DNA of 64,000 nt. Source: Microvirga aerophila (lineage in GTDB: Bacteria; Pseudomonadota; Alphaproteobacteria; Rhizobiales; Beijerinckiaceae). The translations under genes were made by a program, and so were the position numbers. The first letter of the stretch is position 1; each line of letters begins with the position of its first letter. Below the pieces are notes generated by a model. It was not told the origin of the DNA. It ran no database searches and saw only the letters and a program-made list of their open reading frames with translations. This document shows, piece after piece, positions 8,156-17,321 of this stretch. The stretch is from NCBI RefSeq assembly GCF_003332305.1, contig NZ_QOIO01000029.1, forward strand, positions 1 through 64,000. Reading direction: 5' to 3'.

Positions 8156-10258
8156 TCAGGGATAGAAGCGGGCGCCGGATGCGGCGCGCCTCACCAGGCC
8201 GGCCGCAGGCTCCCAACCCGGCCCATCCTGGGGTGCCCGCTCGTTCACCTGGTCGAGGATAACCTTCAGGCCTATGCGGTCGGCCTCGAATAGGGGCCCT
8301 CCGCGCCAGGCTGGATAGCCATAGCCATGCATCATCACCACGTCCACGTCGAGGGGCCGCTCGACGATGCGCTCGTCCAGAATCTTGCACGCCTCGTTGA
8401 CGATGGCAGCGCGGATCCGCGCCTGGATCTCGTCGACGGAGATCGTCCGACGAAGAACCTTACGACGTTGCGAGGCCTCCTCGACCAACCCCGTGACGAA
8501 CGGGTCGGGCTCCCGCTTTCCCGCTGTATAGCGATACCAGCCTGCTCCCGTCTTGCGACCGAAGCGGCCCGCCTCGCAGAGACGATCAGCAACATCCACG
8601 TAGCGCTCGTGCGGATCGCGCGTCGGGGCGAGACGCTTGCGCCGGGCCCAGGCGATGTCGAGCCCGGCGAGGTCCGACACCGCAAAAGGCCCCATGGGGA
8701 ACCCGAACGCTTCCATGGCGGCATCGACCTCCTGCGGCAGAGCGCCTTCCTCCAGTAGGTATTCGGCCTGCTGGCGATAACGGGCCAGGATGCGGTTGCC
8801 CACGAACCCGTCGCAAACGCGGCAAACCACCGGAACCTTGCGCAAGCGCTTCGCGACCGCCAGTCCCGTCGCAATGACCTCGGGCGCCGTCGCATCGGTT
8901 TTCACGATCTCGACAAGCTTCATTACATTCGCTGGACTGAAGAAGTGAAGCCCGAGCACATCGGCGGGCCGCGCCGTAGCATCGGCAATGAGGCCGATAT
9001 CCAGGTAGCTCGTATTCGTCGCCAGCACCGCCCCGGGCGCGAGGACTCCATCGAGGTCGCGAAAGAGGGAGCGCTTCACCTCCATATCCTCGAACACGGC
9101 CTCGACGACCAGATCGCGATCCGCCAGGGATGGCGTTCCCACCTCGTAGCTGAGCGAGCTCAGGCGCTCGTCCCGGACCGCAGACGTGAGCCGGCCGCTG
9201 GAAACCTGCTTGTCGTAAATATCCGTGATTCTCGCCTGTCCTGCGGCAAAGGCGCTCTCGCTGGTTTCAACGACTTTGACGTCGAACCCCGCGTCCGCGA
9301 ACGCGACCGCAATCCCCGAGCCCATCGTTCCGGCTCCGACGACTCCGACCTTCTGAATCGAGCGTGGCTCGACCTTCTCCAATCCTGGGACACGGGTCAC
9401 CTCCCGCTCGGCGAAGAAGGCGTGCCGCAGGGCCGCCGATTGCTCCGACGAGCGAAGCTCCAGGAAAGTTTCGCGCTCGCGCGCCATGCCTTCCAGCAGG
9501 GGAAGGTCTGCCGCGAGAAGAACCAGTTCAGCCGCCTTGCACGGTGCTTCCGCGCCTCTGGCCTTTTTGCGGACCTCTGCGACTTTGGCCGATGCAGCAT
9601 GGGCATCCATGGCCGCTACGGGCCGCTCCCCCGTCCGTGCCGGTTGCACGCCGATCATCTCCTGTGCGAGATCCATCGCCTCTGCCCGGAGGTCGCCGGA
9701 GGAAAGTCGGTCGACCAGACCAAGGCGCAGGGCTTCCGCCGCTTTCACCGTTCGGCCGGTCGATACCAAGTCAATGGCGGCCTCCATCCCGACGAGTCGG
9801 GGCAGCCTTTGCGTGCCGCCCGCTCCCGGAACCAGCCCAAGCCTTACCTCCGGCAGGCCGAACGTGGCGCCGGGTTCGGCCACGCGAGCGTGGCAGGCGA
9901 GGGCGATTTCGCAGCCGCCGCCAAGGGCTGATCCGTGAACCGCTGCGACGACCGGCTTTAAGCAGGCTTCGATCGCATTGATCACATCGGGCAAATGCGG
10001 CTCGCGCGGAGGCTGCCCGAACTCGCGGATATCCGCGCCGGCCACGAAGGTACGGCCTGCGCATGCGATTACGACGGCCTCGGTTTGTGGGTTCCGGTCG
10101 ATCTCCTGGATTGCGGAGAGCAGGCCGGCCCTGACCGCCTGCGACGTCGCGTTGACCGGCGGGTTGTCGATCTCGATCAGAGCCACGGGGGATGTGGCCA
10201 GGATCCGGACCGGCTCACTGCTCTCCCCGGATCGGGTTGGTGTCTGTGACGAAGTCAT
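8156..10258 (-). CDS. Fused enoyl-CoA hydratase / 3-hydroxyacyl-CoA dehydrogenase
   Basis: A 700-residue FadB/FadJ-type enzyme that replaces separate PaaF and PaaH. The crotonase half (about 15-200) has the oxyanion-hole segment ALGGGCEIA and the paired catalytic glutamates (E117, E137). The dehydrogenase half starts near 303 with the NAD-binding GAGTMGSG (308-315) and carries the catalytic-His stretch LHFFSPANVMKLVE. It hydrates 2,3-dehydroadipyl-CoA and oxidises 3-hydroxyadipyl-CoA in phenylacetate breakdown. Its ATG overlaps the stop of paaZ by 4 nt (ATGA), which indicates translational coupling. Activity on ordinary fatty acyl-CoAs is possible. Confidence 0.88.
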   Translation of the reverse strand: MTSSQTPTRSGESSEPVRILATSPVALIEIDNPPVNATSQAVRAGLLSAIQEIDRNPQTEAVVIACAGRTFVAGADIREFGQPPREPHLPDVINAIEACLKPVVAAVHGSALGGGCEIALACHARVAEPGATFGLPEVRLGLVPGAGGTQRLPRLVGMEAAIDLVSTGRTVKAAEALRLGLVDRLSSGDLRAEAMDLAQEMIGVQPARTGERPVAAMDAHAASAKVAEVRKKARGAEAPCKAAELVLLAADLPLLEGMARERETFLELRSSEQSAALRHAFFAEREVTRVPGLEKVEPRSIQKVGVVGAGTMGSGIAVAFADAGFDVKVVETSESAFAAGQARITDIYDKQVSSGRLTSAVRDERLSSLSYEVGTPSLADRDLVVEAVFEDMEVKRSLFRDLDGVLAPGAVLATNTSYLDIGLIADATARPADVLGLHFFSPANVMKLVEIVKTDATAPEVIATGLAVAKRLRKVPVVCRVCDGFVGNRILARYRQQAEYLLEEGALPQEVDAAMEAFGFPMGPFAVSDLAGLDIAWARRKRLAPTRDPHERYVDVADRLCEAGRFGRKTGAGWYRYTAGKREPDPFVTGLVEEASQRRKVLRRTISVDEIQARIRAAIVNEACKILDERIVERPLDVDVVMMHGYGYPAWRGGPLFEADRIGLKVILDQVNERAPQDGPGWEPAAGLVRRAASGARFYP

Positions 10259-12282
10259 GAGCCCACTGCGTTCATCGTCAGAAGATCGTAAGTGGCGACC
10301 GTTTCCCCTGTGTCGGTCATGATCTCAACATCCCATCGCACCTCGCCATATTGCTCGTTGCGCGGCGACTTGGCTTTCGTCGTTAGCCGGACTTTCACGG
10401 CTTCGCTTGGCTGAACCGGCTTGAGGAAGCGCAGATTGTCTAGGCCATAGTTGGCGAGTACGGGGCCCGGATCGGGATCGACGAAGAGGCCGGCCGCGAA
10501 GGACAGAAGCAGATAGCCATGGGCAACACGACCCGGGAAGAACGGATGGTCCTTGGTGGCCTCCTCGTTCGTATGAGCATAGAAGGCGTCGCCCGTGAAT
10601 TCGGCGAAATGCTCAATATCTTCGAGGCTGATCGTGCGCTCCTTGGAGACGAAGGTCTGCCCGATCTCCAGATCGTCGAAGTGGTAACGGAACGGATGCC
10701 GGTCCTTCTCGATGACCGGCGCCCCCTTGATCCAGCTTTTCGTCACGCGGGAGAGCATGCCGGGGGAGCCCTGCAGGGCGGTGCGCTGCATGTAGTGGTG
10801 CACGCCCCGCATGCCGCCGAGCTCCTCGCCGCCGCCGGCCCGCCCCGGTCCGCCATGGACCATATGAGGCATCGGTGAGCCGTGACCGGTCTGCTCCTTG
10901 GCGCAGTCCCGGTCGATCAGCACGAGACGTCCATGGAAGGCGCCGACGCCGAAGGTGAGATCGGCGGCGGTGGAGGGGTCGTAGGTGTAGAGAGAGGCGA
11001 CGAGGCTGCCGTCGCCCCGGTTCGCCAGCGCGACAGCTTCATCAAGTCCGTCATAGCCCATCACCGTGCAGACCGGACCAAAGGCCTCGACGCTGTGCAC
11101 GTTGACGGCGCGGATCGGATCCGGGCAATGGAGGAGGAGCGGGGGGATAAAGGCTCCGCGCTCGCGATCCGCGCCCTCGACCGAGAAATTGTCCGGGTCG
11201 CCGACGACGATGTCGGCCTCGCTGCGCAGTTTGGCCACCTGGGCGAGCACGTCGCGGCGCTGTCCAAGGCCGACCACCGGTCCCATGCGGACGCTTTCAA
11301 GCTCGGGGTTTCCGATCCGGACCTTTCCAAGACGCTCACGCAGCGCTTCGATGACGGCCGGCACATGCGCATTCGGCGCAATGGCGCGCCGGATGGCGGT
11401 GCATTTCTGTCCGGCCTTAACAGTCATCTCCTTTGCGACCTCCTTAACGAAAAGGTCGAATTCCGGCGTTCCCGGCCCAGCGTCGGGTGCAAGGATCGCG
11501 GCATTAAGGGAATCTCGCTCCGCGATGAAGCGGACTGACTCGCGTGCGATGACTGGATGGCGCTGCAGCTTCTGGGCCGTGTCTGCCGAGCCGGTGAAGG
11601 AGACGACGTCCTGGCAGGTGAGATGGTCGAAGAGATCCCCGGTGGACCCGACAATGCACTGGAGCGCGCCCTCGGGAAGGATGCCGGATTCTGCAATCAT
11701 CCGCACGAGAGCATGGGCCACGTAGGAGGTGATGGTCGCCGGCTTCGTGACGATGGGCATGCCGGCCAGGAGGGCGGGGGCGAGCTTTTCAAGAAGTCCC
11801 CAGCACGGGAAATTGAAGGCATTGATGTGAACCGCGACGCCATGCATCGAAGTCACGACGTGCTGTCCAACGAAGCTCCCTCCCTTGGAGAGAGGTTCGA
11901 CCGCTCCATCCAGCAGGAAGGTCGAGTTCGGCAGTTCACGGCGGCCCTTGGAGGCGTACACAAAGAGAGTGCCGATTCCCCCATCCACATCAATGAAGTT
12001 GTCGGATCGCGTGGTGCCGGTCTGGTAGGAAATCTTGTAGAGCTGCTCCTTGCGCTCCGACAAATAAAGCGCAAGGCGCTTCAGGAGTTCGGCACGCTGA
12101 TGGAACGTCAGCCGCCGAAGGTTGGGGCCCCCTACCTTCCGGGCATAGGCCAGCACCTCTCCCATATCGAGACCGCCATTGGCGACCTGCGCGACCACAT
12201 CGCTGGTGACGGCGCTGCGAACCTCCGCCAGCTCCTGGCCGGGTGACATCCAACTGCCGCGAACGAAGCTCTCAAGTCTCAT
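10255..12282 (-). CDS. PaaZ: oxepin-CoA hydrolase / semialdehyde dehydrogenase
   Basis: The bifunctional ring-opening enzyme of aerobic phenylacetate catabolism (675 residues). The N-terminal aldehyde dehydrogenase has the catalytic Cys in GQKCTAIRRA (C294) and the general base E255. The C-terminal MaoC-like hydratase domain (from about 528) has the Asp-x4-His pair D565/H570. It hydrolyses oxepin-CoA and oxidises the resulting aldehyde. It is the first gene of a leftward operon with the hydratase/dehydrogenase and is divergent from paaX. A candidate PaaR operator lies upstream at 12348-12365. Both catalytic sets are intact, so it can do the work of the broken paaN at 21537. Confidence 0.95.
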   Translation of the reverse strand: MRLESFVRGSWMSPGQELAEVRSAVTSDVVAQVANGGLDMGEVLAYARKVGGPNLRRLTFHQRAELLKRLALYLSERKEQLYKISYQTGTTRSDNFIDVDGGIGTLFVYASKGRRELPNSTFLLDGAVEPLSKGGSFVGQHVVTSMHGVAVHINAFNFPCWGLLEKLAPALLAGMPIVTKPATITSYVAHALVRMIAESGILPEGALQCIVGSTGDLFDHLTCQDVVSFTGSADTAQKLQRHPVIARESVRFIAERDSLNAAILAPDAGPGTPEFDLFVKEVAKEMTVKAGQKCTAIRRAIAPNAHVPAVIEALRERLGKVRIGNPELESVRMGPVVGLGQRRDVLAQVAKLRSEADIVVGDPDNFSVEGADRERGAFIPPLLLHCPDPIRAVNVHSVEAFGPVCTVMGYDGLDEAVALANRGDGSLVASLYTYDPSTAADLTFGVGAFHGRLVLIDRDCAKEQTGHGSPMPHMVHGGPGRAGGGEELGGMRGVHHYMQRTALQGSPGMLSRVTKSWIKGAPVIEKDRHPFRYHFDDLEIGQTFVSKERTISLEDIEHFAEFTGDAFYAHTNEEATKDHPFFPGRVAHGYLLLSFAAGLFVDPDPGPVLANYGLDNLRFLKPVQPSEAVKVRLTTKAKSPRNEQYGEVRWDVEIMTDTGETVATYDLLTMNAVGS

Positions 12283-12347
12283 CTGGACACCCTGGAATGC
12301 ATTGATGAGCCTGCCCCATCAAGGGGCTTGGCCTTACCCCGCATTAT

Positions 12348-12365
12348 TAACCGACCGACCGGTTA
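12348..12365. promoter_or_regulatory. Candidate PaaR (TetR) operator before paaZ/paaX
   Basis: TAACCG-ACCGAC-CGGTTA is an inverted repeat in the paaZ-paaX gap. Its core CCGACCGACCGGTTA matches CCAACCGTCCGGTCA in the paaG/paaN gap (21463-21477) at 12 of 15 positions. Both sites sit between divergent paa transcription units and a TetR-type gene, paaR, is in the cluster. The assignment to PaaR is inferred. Confidence 0.6.
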
Positions 12366-12495
12366 GTCAAGGAATATTGACGGGTGCCGTGCTGTTGGTT
12401 CCTGGCTCGACAGACGCAGAGGGAACGTGAATAGGTTAGCTGCGCGATAAGCCTTATGGGTGCCTGTAGTCTCGTGAGGAACCGGAGTGGGTTGA

Positions 12496-13392
12496 ATGGC
12501 CGCGTTTGTTGAGGCCCTGCTGGATAAGTTTCACGAGCGGACGCCGATCCGTGCAGGTTCACTGATCGTGACGGTTTTCGGGGACGCGGTCGCTCCCCGG
12601 GGCGGTGCCCTGTCCTTAGCGTCGCTTCACGAGATCATGAGGGCTTTTCGCATCAGCGACACCCTCGTGAGGACTGCCATGTCCCGTCTTGTGACTGATG
12701 GCTGGTTCGAGCGATGGAAGGTTGGCCGCAACAGCTACTATCAACTGACCGGTCGGGGGCGGGAAGCCTTCGCGCAGGCCACGCAGCGAATTTATGCGGA
12801 CCCGCCGCAGGAATGGGCAGGCGCGTTTGACCTCCTGCTCTTGGAGAACGCCCAGGATCGGAGTGCACTCCGGGCTCAGTTGTCGGAGGCTGGATATGGA
12901 GTTCTTGGAGCGGATCTCTTCATCGCCGCCGCGGTATCCTCCACGGAAGGAGGGCCCTTCCTGCGCCTATCAGGGACCCCAGCGGATCTTCAGACCTCAA
13001 GGCGGCTCGTGGAGCGTGCCTGGCCGCTTGAGGAGATTGAGGACCGCTATAAGCGCTTCACGAGCACCTATTCGGGAACGCTCGGTGCCCTCGAACAAGG
13101 AACCAGGTTTGCTGATCTCGATGCGCTTCTGATCCGTATCCTCCTGATCCACGATTATCGGCGGGCTGTCCTGAAGGATCCCCTGCTGCCGCCACAACTG
13201 CTTCCCAAGCCTTGGGCCGGAACCGCCGCCCGCGCCCTGTGTGGAACGATCTACAAGACGCTGTTCCCCGCCGCCGAGCGGTGGATCGACACCCACGCCC
13301 AGAACGATAGGGGCCCGTTGCCGAAGGCAGACCGAAGTTTCAGGGAGCGCTTTGCCGCAATCGAGCCAGTTGCCGAGGTGAGTGCAACTTAG
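12496..13392 (+). CDS. PaaX family transcriptional regulator
   Basis: A 298-residue PaaX-type protein, the phenylacetyl-CoA-responsive repressor of paa genes. It has an N-terminal GntR-like winged helix (SLASLHEIMRAFRISDTLVR), a central PaaX domain and the C-terminal PaaX-C region ending in an Arg/Glu-rich helix. It is divergent from paaZ and lies directly before the paaABCDE operon, so it can sense the product of PaaK. Having both PaaX and the TetR-type PaaR in one cluster suggests two layers of control. ATG at 12496 gives the usual family length. Confidence 0.9.
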   Translation: MAAFVEALLDKFHERTPIRAGSLIVTVFGDAVAPRGGALSLASLHEIMRAFRISDTLVRTAMSRLVTDGWFERWKVGRNSYYQLTGRGREAFAQATQRIYADPPQEWAGAFDLLLLENAQDRSALRAQLSEAGYGVLGADLFIAAAVSSTEGGPFLRLSGTPADLQTSRRLVERAWPLEEIEDRYKRFTSTYSGTLGALEQGTRFADLDALLIRILLIHDYRRAVLKDPLLPPQLLPKPWAGTAARALCGTIYKTLFPAAERWIDTHAQNDRGPLPKADRSFRERFAAIEPVAEVSAT

Positions 13393-13398
13393 CCGATT

Positions 13399-13442
13399 TG
13401 TTACAGAAATATCTTGCTATGCACAATTTTTGTGACATATTA
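13399..13442 (+). promoter_or_regulatory. Candidate paaA promoter with overlapping inverted repeat
   Basis: TGTTACAGAAA (13399-13409) and TTTTTGTGACA (13427-13437) form an inverted repeat (9 of 11 positions) with a 17-nt spacer. A possible sigma-70 promoter, TTGCTA (13414-13419), 17 nt, ATATTA (13437-13442), runs through the same bases, so a bound regulator would block it. This would leave a leader of about 180 nt before paaA. PaaX is the most likely binder; this is inferred from position. Confidence 0.45.
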
Positions 13443-13628
13443 ATCAAGCTCGTGAAACGCATCGAGGCATGCTGCCTGGCATCCGAACGCCGATGGTCGC
13501 AACAGCGTTGACTTGCTGCAGTCCCATGGGCGGACGCACCGATCTGAGAGAGCGGCTCAGCTGCCTCTTCCAGGGCGCGGGACCAAAGGCGAAGCGAAGA
13601 CGAGGCAACGAAGGCAGGGAGAAACGCC

Positions 13629-14624
13629 ATGTACGCACAGATGGTGAAGACGGGCGTCGATCACATCCAATCCAAGGAGGAGATGTCTCCGGAGGAGCGC
13701 GCCTTCCAGGACCGCGTCGATCAAGATATCAAGATCGAGCCGAAGGAATGGATGCCCGAGGCCTACCGCAAGACCCTAATCCGGCAGATTTCCCAACACG
13801 CCCATTCCGAAATCATCGGCATGCAACCGGAGGGGAACTGGATCACCCGCGCACCGACCCTAGAGCGGAAGGCCATTCTGCTCGCCAAGGTGCAGGACGA
13901 GGCAGGCCACGGCCTCTATCTCTACTGCGCCGCAGAGACCCTCGGCGTGACTCGCGACGAGCTCATGGAGCAACTCAACAGCGGCAAGGCGAAATATTCG
14001 AGCATCTTCAATTATCCCACCCTGACTTGGGCCGATATCGCCGCCATCGGATGGCTGGTGGACGGTGCTGCGATCATGAACCAGGTGCCGCTGCAAAGGT
14101 GCTCCTACGGACCCTACTCCCGCGCCATGGTTCGGATCTGCAAGGAGGAGAGCTTCCATCAGCGGCAGGGTTACGACGCGATGACCAAGCTCGCGCGCGG
14201 GACGCCTGAGCAGAAGCAGATGGCGCAGGATGCGCTGAACCGCTGGTGGTGGCCGTCGCTCATGATGTTTGGACCGTCCGATGCGGAGTCGGTTCACAGC
14301 GCCCAATCCATGCGGTGGAAGATCAAGATCAACACCAACGACGAGTTGCGCCAGAAATTCGTCGATCAGACGGTGCCGCAGGCGGAATATCTCGGTCTCA
14401 CGGTTCCCGATCCGGACCTCAAATGGAATGCCGGTCGCGGCCAGTACGATTTCGGCGAGGTCAATTGGGAAGAGTTTTACCAGGTGATCAGCGGCAACGG
14501 TCCCTGCAACCGCCAGCGGCTGCGCACACGGGTCAAGGCCTACGAGGAGGGACGCTGGGTGCGCGATGCCGCCGATGCCTATGCGGCCAAGAAGGGCGCC
14601 CGGGCCAAGGCGCAGGCGGCGTGA
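13629..14624 (+). CDS. PaaA: phenylacetyl-CoA epoxidase catalytic subunit
   Basis: The diiron oxygenase subunit of the PaaABCE complex, which converts phenylacetyl-CoA to its ring 1,2-epoxide. The ferritin-like fold shows the two ExxH iron motifs: E91-A-G-H94 within KVQDEAGHG and E174-S-F-H177 within CKEESFHQR, with E61 as a further candidate ligand. Its 331 residues are normal for the family. It is the first gene of a rightward operon paaA-B-C-D-E plus a PaaA/PaaC-like gene, following a long leader with a candidate operator. Confidence 0.96.
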   Translation: MYAQMVKTGVDHIQSKEEMSPEERAFQDRVDQDIKIEPKEWMPEAYRKTLIRQISQHAHSEIIGMQPEGNWITRAPTLERKAILLAKVQDEAGHGLYLYCAAETLGVTRDELMEQLNSGKAKYSSIFNYPTLTWADIAAIGWLVDGAAIMNQVPLQRCSYGPYSRAMVRICKEESFHQRQGYDAMTKLARGTPEQKQMAQDALNRWWWPSLMMFGPSDAESVHSAQSMRWKIKINTNDELRQKFVDQTVPQAEYLGLTVPDPDLKWNAGRGQYDFGEVNWEEFYQVISGNGPCNRQRLRTRVKAYEEGRWVRDAADAYAAKKGARAKAQAA

Positions 14625-14635
14625 GCGGGAGTACG

Positions 14636-14929
14636 ATGATGGCCGACAAGAAAGAATGGCCCCTCTGGGAGGTTTTCATCCGCAGCCAGCATGGGTTGGC
14701 GCACCGGCACGTGGGCAGTCTGCACGCGCCTGATGCCGAAATGGCGATCCTGAATGCCCGCGACGTCTATACCCGCCGCAACGAAGGCGTGAGCATCTGG
14801 GTCGTGCGGGCCTCCGATATTTCGGCCAGTTCTCCGAGTGAGAAGGGTCCCATGTTCGATCCCGCTAACAGCAAGGTCTACCGACACCCCACCTTCTACG
14901 AAATTCCAGAAGAGCTGGGGCATATGTGA
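14636..14929 (+). CDS. PaaB: epoxidase subunit B
   Basis: The small subunit (97 residues) of phenylacetyl-CoA epoxidase, thought to bridge PaaAC dimers. The start KKEWPLWEVFIRSQHGL and the segment AILNARDVYTRRNEGVSIWV are typical of the family. ATG at 14636 follows a GGGAG ribosome site, 11 nt after paaA; a second ATG follows directly at 14639. Its stop overlaps the ATG of paaC (TGATG). It has no catalytic residues of its own. Confidence 0.94.
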   Translation: MMADKKEWPLWEVFIRSQHGLAHRHVGSLHAPDAEMAILNARDVYTRRNEGVSIWVVRASDISASSPSEKGPMFDPANSKVYRHPTFYEIPEELGHM

Positions 14930-15687
14930 TGAGCGATCAGGCCGCCCTGTTCGAGTATCTGCTGCGCCTCGGCGATAATGCTCTGATCCTGGGGCACCGC
15001 CTCTCCGAGTGGTGCGGACATTCGCCTGCCCTCGAGGAAGATTTGGCCCTGTCAAACGTGGCTCTTGATCTGATCGGGCAAACGCAGCTCTGGCTCAACC
15101 TCGCCGGCGACGTCGAGGGCAGGGGGCGAGACGCCGACAAACTGGCCTATCTCCGCGACGCCCGGGACTTTCGCAACGTGCTGCTGGTCGAGCAGCCCAA
15201 CGGGGACTTCGCCGCCACCATGGCGCGGCAGTTCTACTTCGATGCCTGGCATTATCTGCTGTTGCGGGAGCTGACGGGCTCCAAGGACAGCCGCATCGCT
15301 GAGATTGCCGCGAAGGGCCTCAAGGAGGTCACGTATCATCTCGAGCGGAGCCGCGAGTGGGTCCTGCGCCTCGGCGACGGTACGGAAGAGAGCCATGAGC
15401 GCATGCAGACGGCGCTCGACGATCTCTGGATGTATACGGGCGAACTGTTTGAGACTGACGAGGTCGACCAAGCCATGATCCGCAGCGGCATGGGCCCTGA
15501 TCTGTCGACGCTTCATGAGCCGTGGCTCGGGCTCATGCATGCGACCGCCGAAGAGGCGACGCTGACGCTGCCGCAGCCCGGGTGGGCGCAACGGGGCGGG
15601 AAACGCGGAATGCATTCGGAACATCTCGGTTACATTCTCGCCGATCTCCAATTCCTGCAGCGCGCCTATCCCAACGCTACGTGGTGA
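14929..15687 (+). CDS. PaaC: epoxidase structural subunit
   Basis: The ferritin-like but metal-free partner of PaaA (252 residues). Family segments are DLALSNVALDLIGQ near 40, FDAWHYLLLR near 105 and KEVTYHLERSREWVLRLGDG near 130. PaaC is needed to hold PaaA in an active complex. ATG at 14929 shares its A with the stop of paaB, so the two are coupled; a GTG one codon upstream is less likely. Confidence 0.95.
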   Translation: MSDQAALFEYLLRLGDNALILGHRLSEWCGHSPALEEDLALSNVALDLIGQTQLWLNLAGDVEGRGRDADKLAYLRDARDFRNVLLVEQPNGDFAATMARQFYFDAWHYLLLRELTGSKDSRIAEIAAKGLKEVTYHLERSREWVLRLGDGTEESHERMQTALDDLWMYTGELFETDEVDQAMIRSGMGPDLSTLHEPWLGLMHATAEEATLTLPQPGWAQRGGKRGMHSEHLGYILADLQFLQRAYPNATW

Positions 15688-15702
15688 GGAGGCAAGGTGC
15701 CG

Positions 15703-16215
15703 ATGACGACTGTCACGACACGGCCCAGTCTCGATGAGATCCGCGGCTGGCTGGGAGACGTCCCTGATCCGGAGGTGCCGGCGGTCTCGGTCATGGACCT
15801 TGGCATCGTGCGAGATGTGCAATGGTCCGGCGACGAACTCGTCGTTGCGATTACGCCCACCTATTCCGGTTGCCCGGCAACAAGCGTCATCGCCTTCGAC
15901 ATCGAAACCGCATTGCGCCAGAGAGGCATCGAAAATCTCCGGATCGAGCGCCGCCTCTCGCCTCCCTGGACCACGGACTGGGTCACCGAAGAAGGCAAGC
16001 GGCGGCTTGAGGCTTATGGCATTGCTCCCCCGGCGGAAGAGGCGGGCGGCCCTTCGCCGTTCGAGCGCTTACTGCGCAAGCCGTTGGTGATCGCGTGCCC
16101 ACGCTGCAAGTCTGAAAATACCCGCCGCATCAGCGAGTTCGGATCTACACCGTGCAAGGCGCAGTATCAGTGTCACGATTGCCTTGAGCCCTTCGACTAT
16201 TTCAAGTGCATTTGA
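15703..16215 (+). CDS. PaaD: Fe-S/metal assembly factor for the epoxidase
   Basis: A 170-residue MIP18/DUF59-family protein that helps mature the epoxidase metal centres. The N-terminal DUF59 domain holds DPEVPAVSVMDLGIV and the conserved cysteine in PTYSGCPAT. The C-terminal zinc ribbon has four cysteines as two Cys-x2-Cys pairs (CPRC and CHDC). AGGAGG at 15687-15692 precedes both a GTG at 15697 (spacing 4) and an ATG at 15703 (spacing 10); I chose the ATG. It lies between paaC and paaE as in most paa operons. Confidence 0.93.
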   Translation: MTTVTTRPSLDEIRGWLGDVPDPEVPAVSVMDLGIVRDVQWSGDELVVAITPTYSGCPATSVIAFDIETALRQRGIENLRIERRLSPPWTTDWVTEEGKRRLEAYGIAPPAEEAGGPSPFERLLRKPLVIACPRCKSENTRRISEFGSTPCKAQYQCHDCLEPFDYFKCI

Positions 16216-16231
16216 ACCGAGCGGATGCTCC

Positions 16232-17308
16232 ATGACGAAGTTCTACCCGGTCACCGTCTCCGATATCAGGCGCGAGACCCGCGATGCCATCATCCTCACG
16301 CTCGATGTGCCAGAGGAGCACAAGGACGCATTCCGGTTTTCGCAGGGCCAGTACCTGACGCTGCGAACGAATATCGACGGCGATGAGGTCCGCCGGTCGT
16401 ACTCGATCTGTGCTGCAGCGACGGACGCCCAGTTGCGGGTCGGCATCAAGAAGATCGCCGATGGCCTGTTTTCCAATTGGGCGAGCAGCCAGCTCGCCCC
16501 CGGACAGGTCATCGAGGCCATGCCTCCCATGGGCAACTTTTTTGTGCCGCTGGACGAAAGCCGAAAGAGGCATTTTGTGGGGTTCTCGGCCGGCAGCGGG
16601 ATCACGCCCCTTCTCAGCATCGTCAAGACGACCCTCGTGGCGGAGCCACGGTCATCCTTCACCTTGTTTTACGGAAACCGCGCCTCAAGCTCGATCATGT
16701 TCCGCGAGGAACTTGAGGATCTCAAGAACGAGCATCTCGACCGATTCAGCCTTATTCATATTCTCAGCCGCGAGCAGCAGGACATCGATTTGTTCAATGG
16801 TCGCCTGAACAAGGAAAAATGCGACCAGCTCCTCGATCACTGGATTGATGTGGCGTCCATCGACACTGCCTTCATCTGCGGGCCGCAGGACATGATGCTC
16901 GGTGTCGCCCAGAGTCTCGAGGAGCATGGCCTCGACAAACGCCAAATCAAGTTCGAGCTTTTCGCAACCTCGACCCCTGGCCGCCGTCAGCGCCGGCCCG
17001 ACGAGGCGAGGGCGGAGGACCGCGAGAATCTCTGCGAGGCGACGGTCGTGATTGACGGGCGAGCCCGAACCTTCTCCTTCGAGAAGGGAGCCGCATCCGT
17101 TCTGGACGCGGGAACTGCCGAGGGATTGGAGCTTCCCTATGCGTGCAAGGGCGGAGTCTGCTCCACATGCCGGGCGATGCTGGTCGAAGGCGAGGTCGAC
17201 ATGGATGCGAACTTTGCCCTTGAGGATTATGAGATCGCGAGGGGCTACATCCTGACTTGTCAGAGCTATCCGGTCACCGACAGGATCGTGGTCGATTTCG
17301 ATAAGTGA
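16232..17308 (+). CDS. PaaE: epoxidase reductase (FAD, 2Fe-2S)
   Basis: A 358-residue NAD(P)H oxidoreductase that passes electrons to the PaaA diiron centre. Domains in order: FAD-binding barrel with RRSYSICAA, NAD(P)-binding domain with FSAGSGITPLLSI, and a C-terminal plant-type 2Fe-2S ferredoxin with CKGGVCSTCRA plus a last cysteine in ILTCQSYP. ATG at 16232 (MTKFYPVTV) fits the family start, 16 nt after paaD. It is the reductase component of the complex. Confidence 0.95.
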   Translation: MTKFYPVTVSDIRRETRDAIILTLDVPEEHKDAFRFSQGQYLTLRTNIDGDEVRRSYSICAAATDAQLRVGIKKIADGLFSNWASSQLAPGQVIEAMPPMGNFFVPLDESRKRHFVGFSAGSGITPLLSIVKTTLVAEPRSSFTLFYGNRASSSIMFREELEDLKNEHLDRFSLIHILSREQQDIDLFNGRLNKEKCDQLLDHWIDVASIDTAFICGPQDMMLGVAQSLEEHGLDKRQIKFELFATSTPGRRQRRPDEARAEDRENLCEATVVIDGRARTFSFEKGAASVLDAGTAEGLELPYACKGGVCSTCRAMLVEGEVDMDANFALEDYEIARGYILTCQSYPVTDRIVVDFDK

Positions 17309-17321
17309 TAAGGGACACCCC

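Noticed and set aside
8945-9931. A 328-codon plus-strand frame inside the fused hydratase/dehydrogenase
   Set aside because: It is the antisense reading of conserved crotonase and dehydrogenase motifs and has no merit of its own.
13469-14209. A 246-codon frame overlapping the paaA leader and gene
   Set aside because: It overlaps paaA in another frame, and PaaA has all its iron motifs. The leader part shows no ribosome site.
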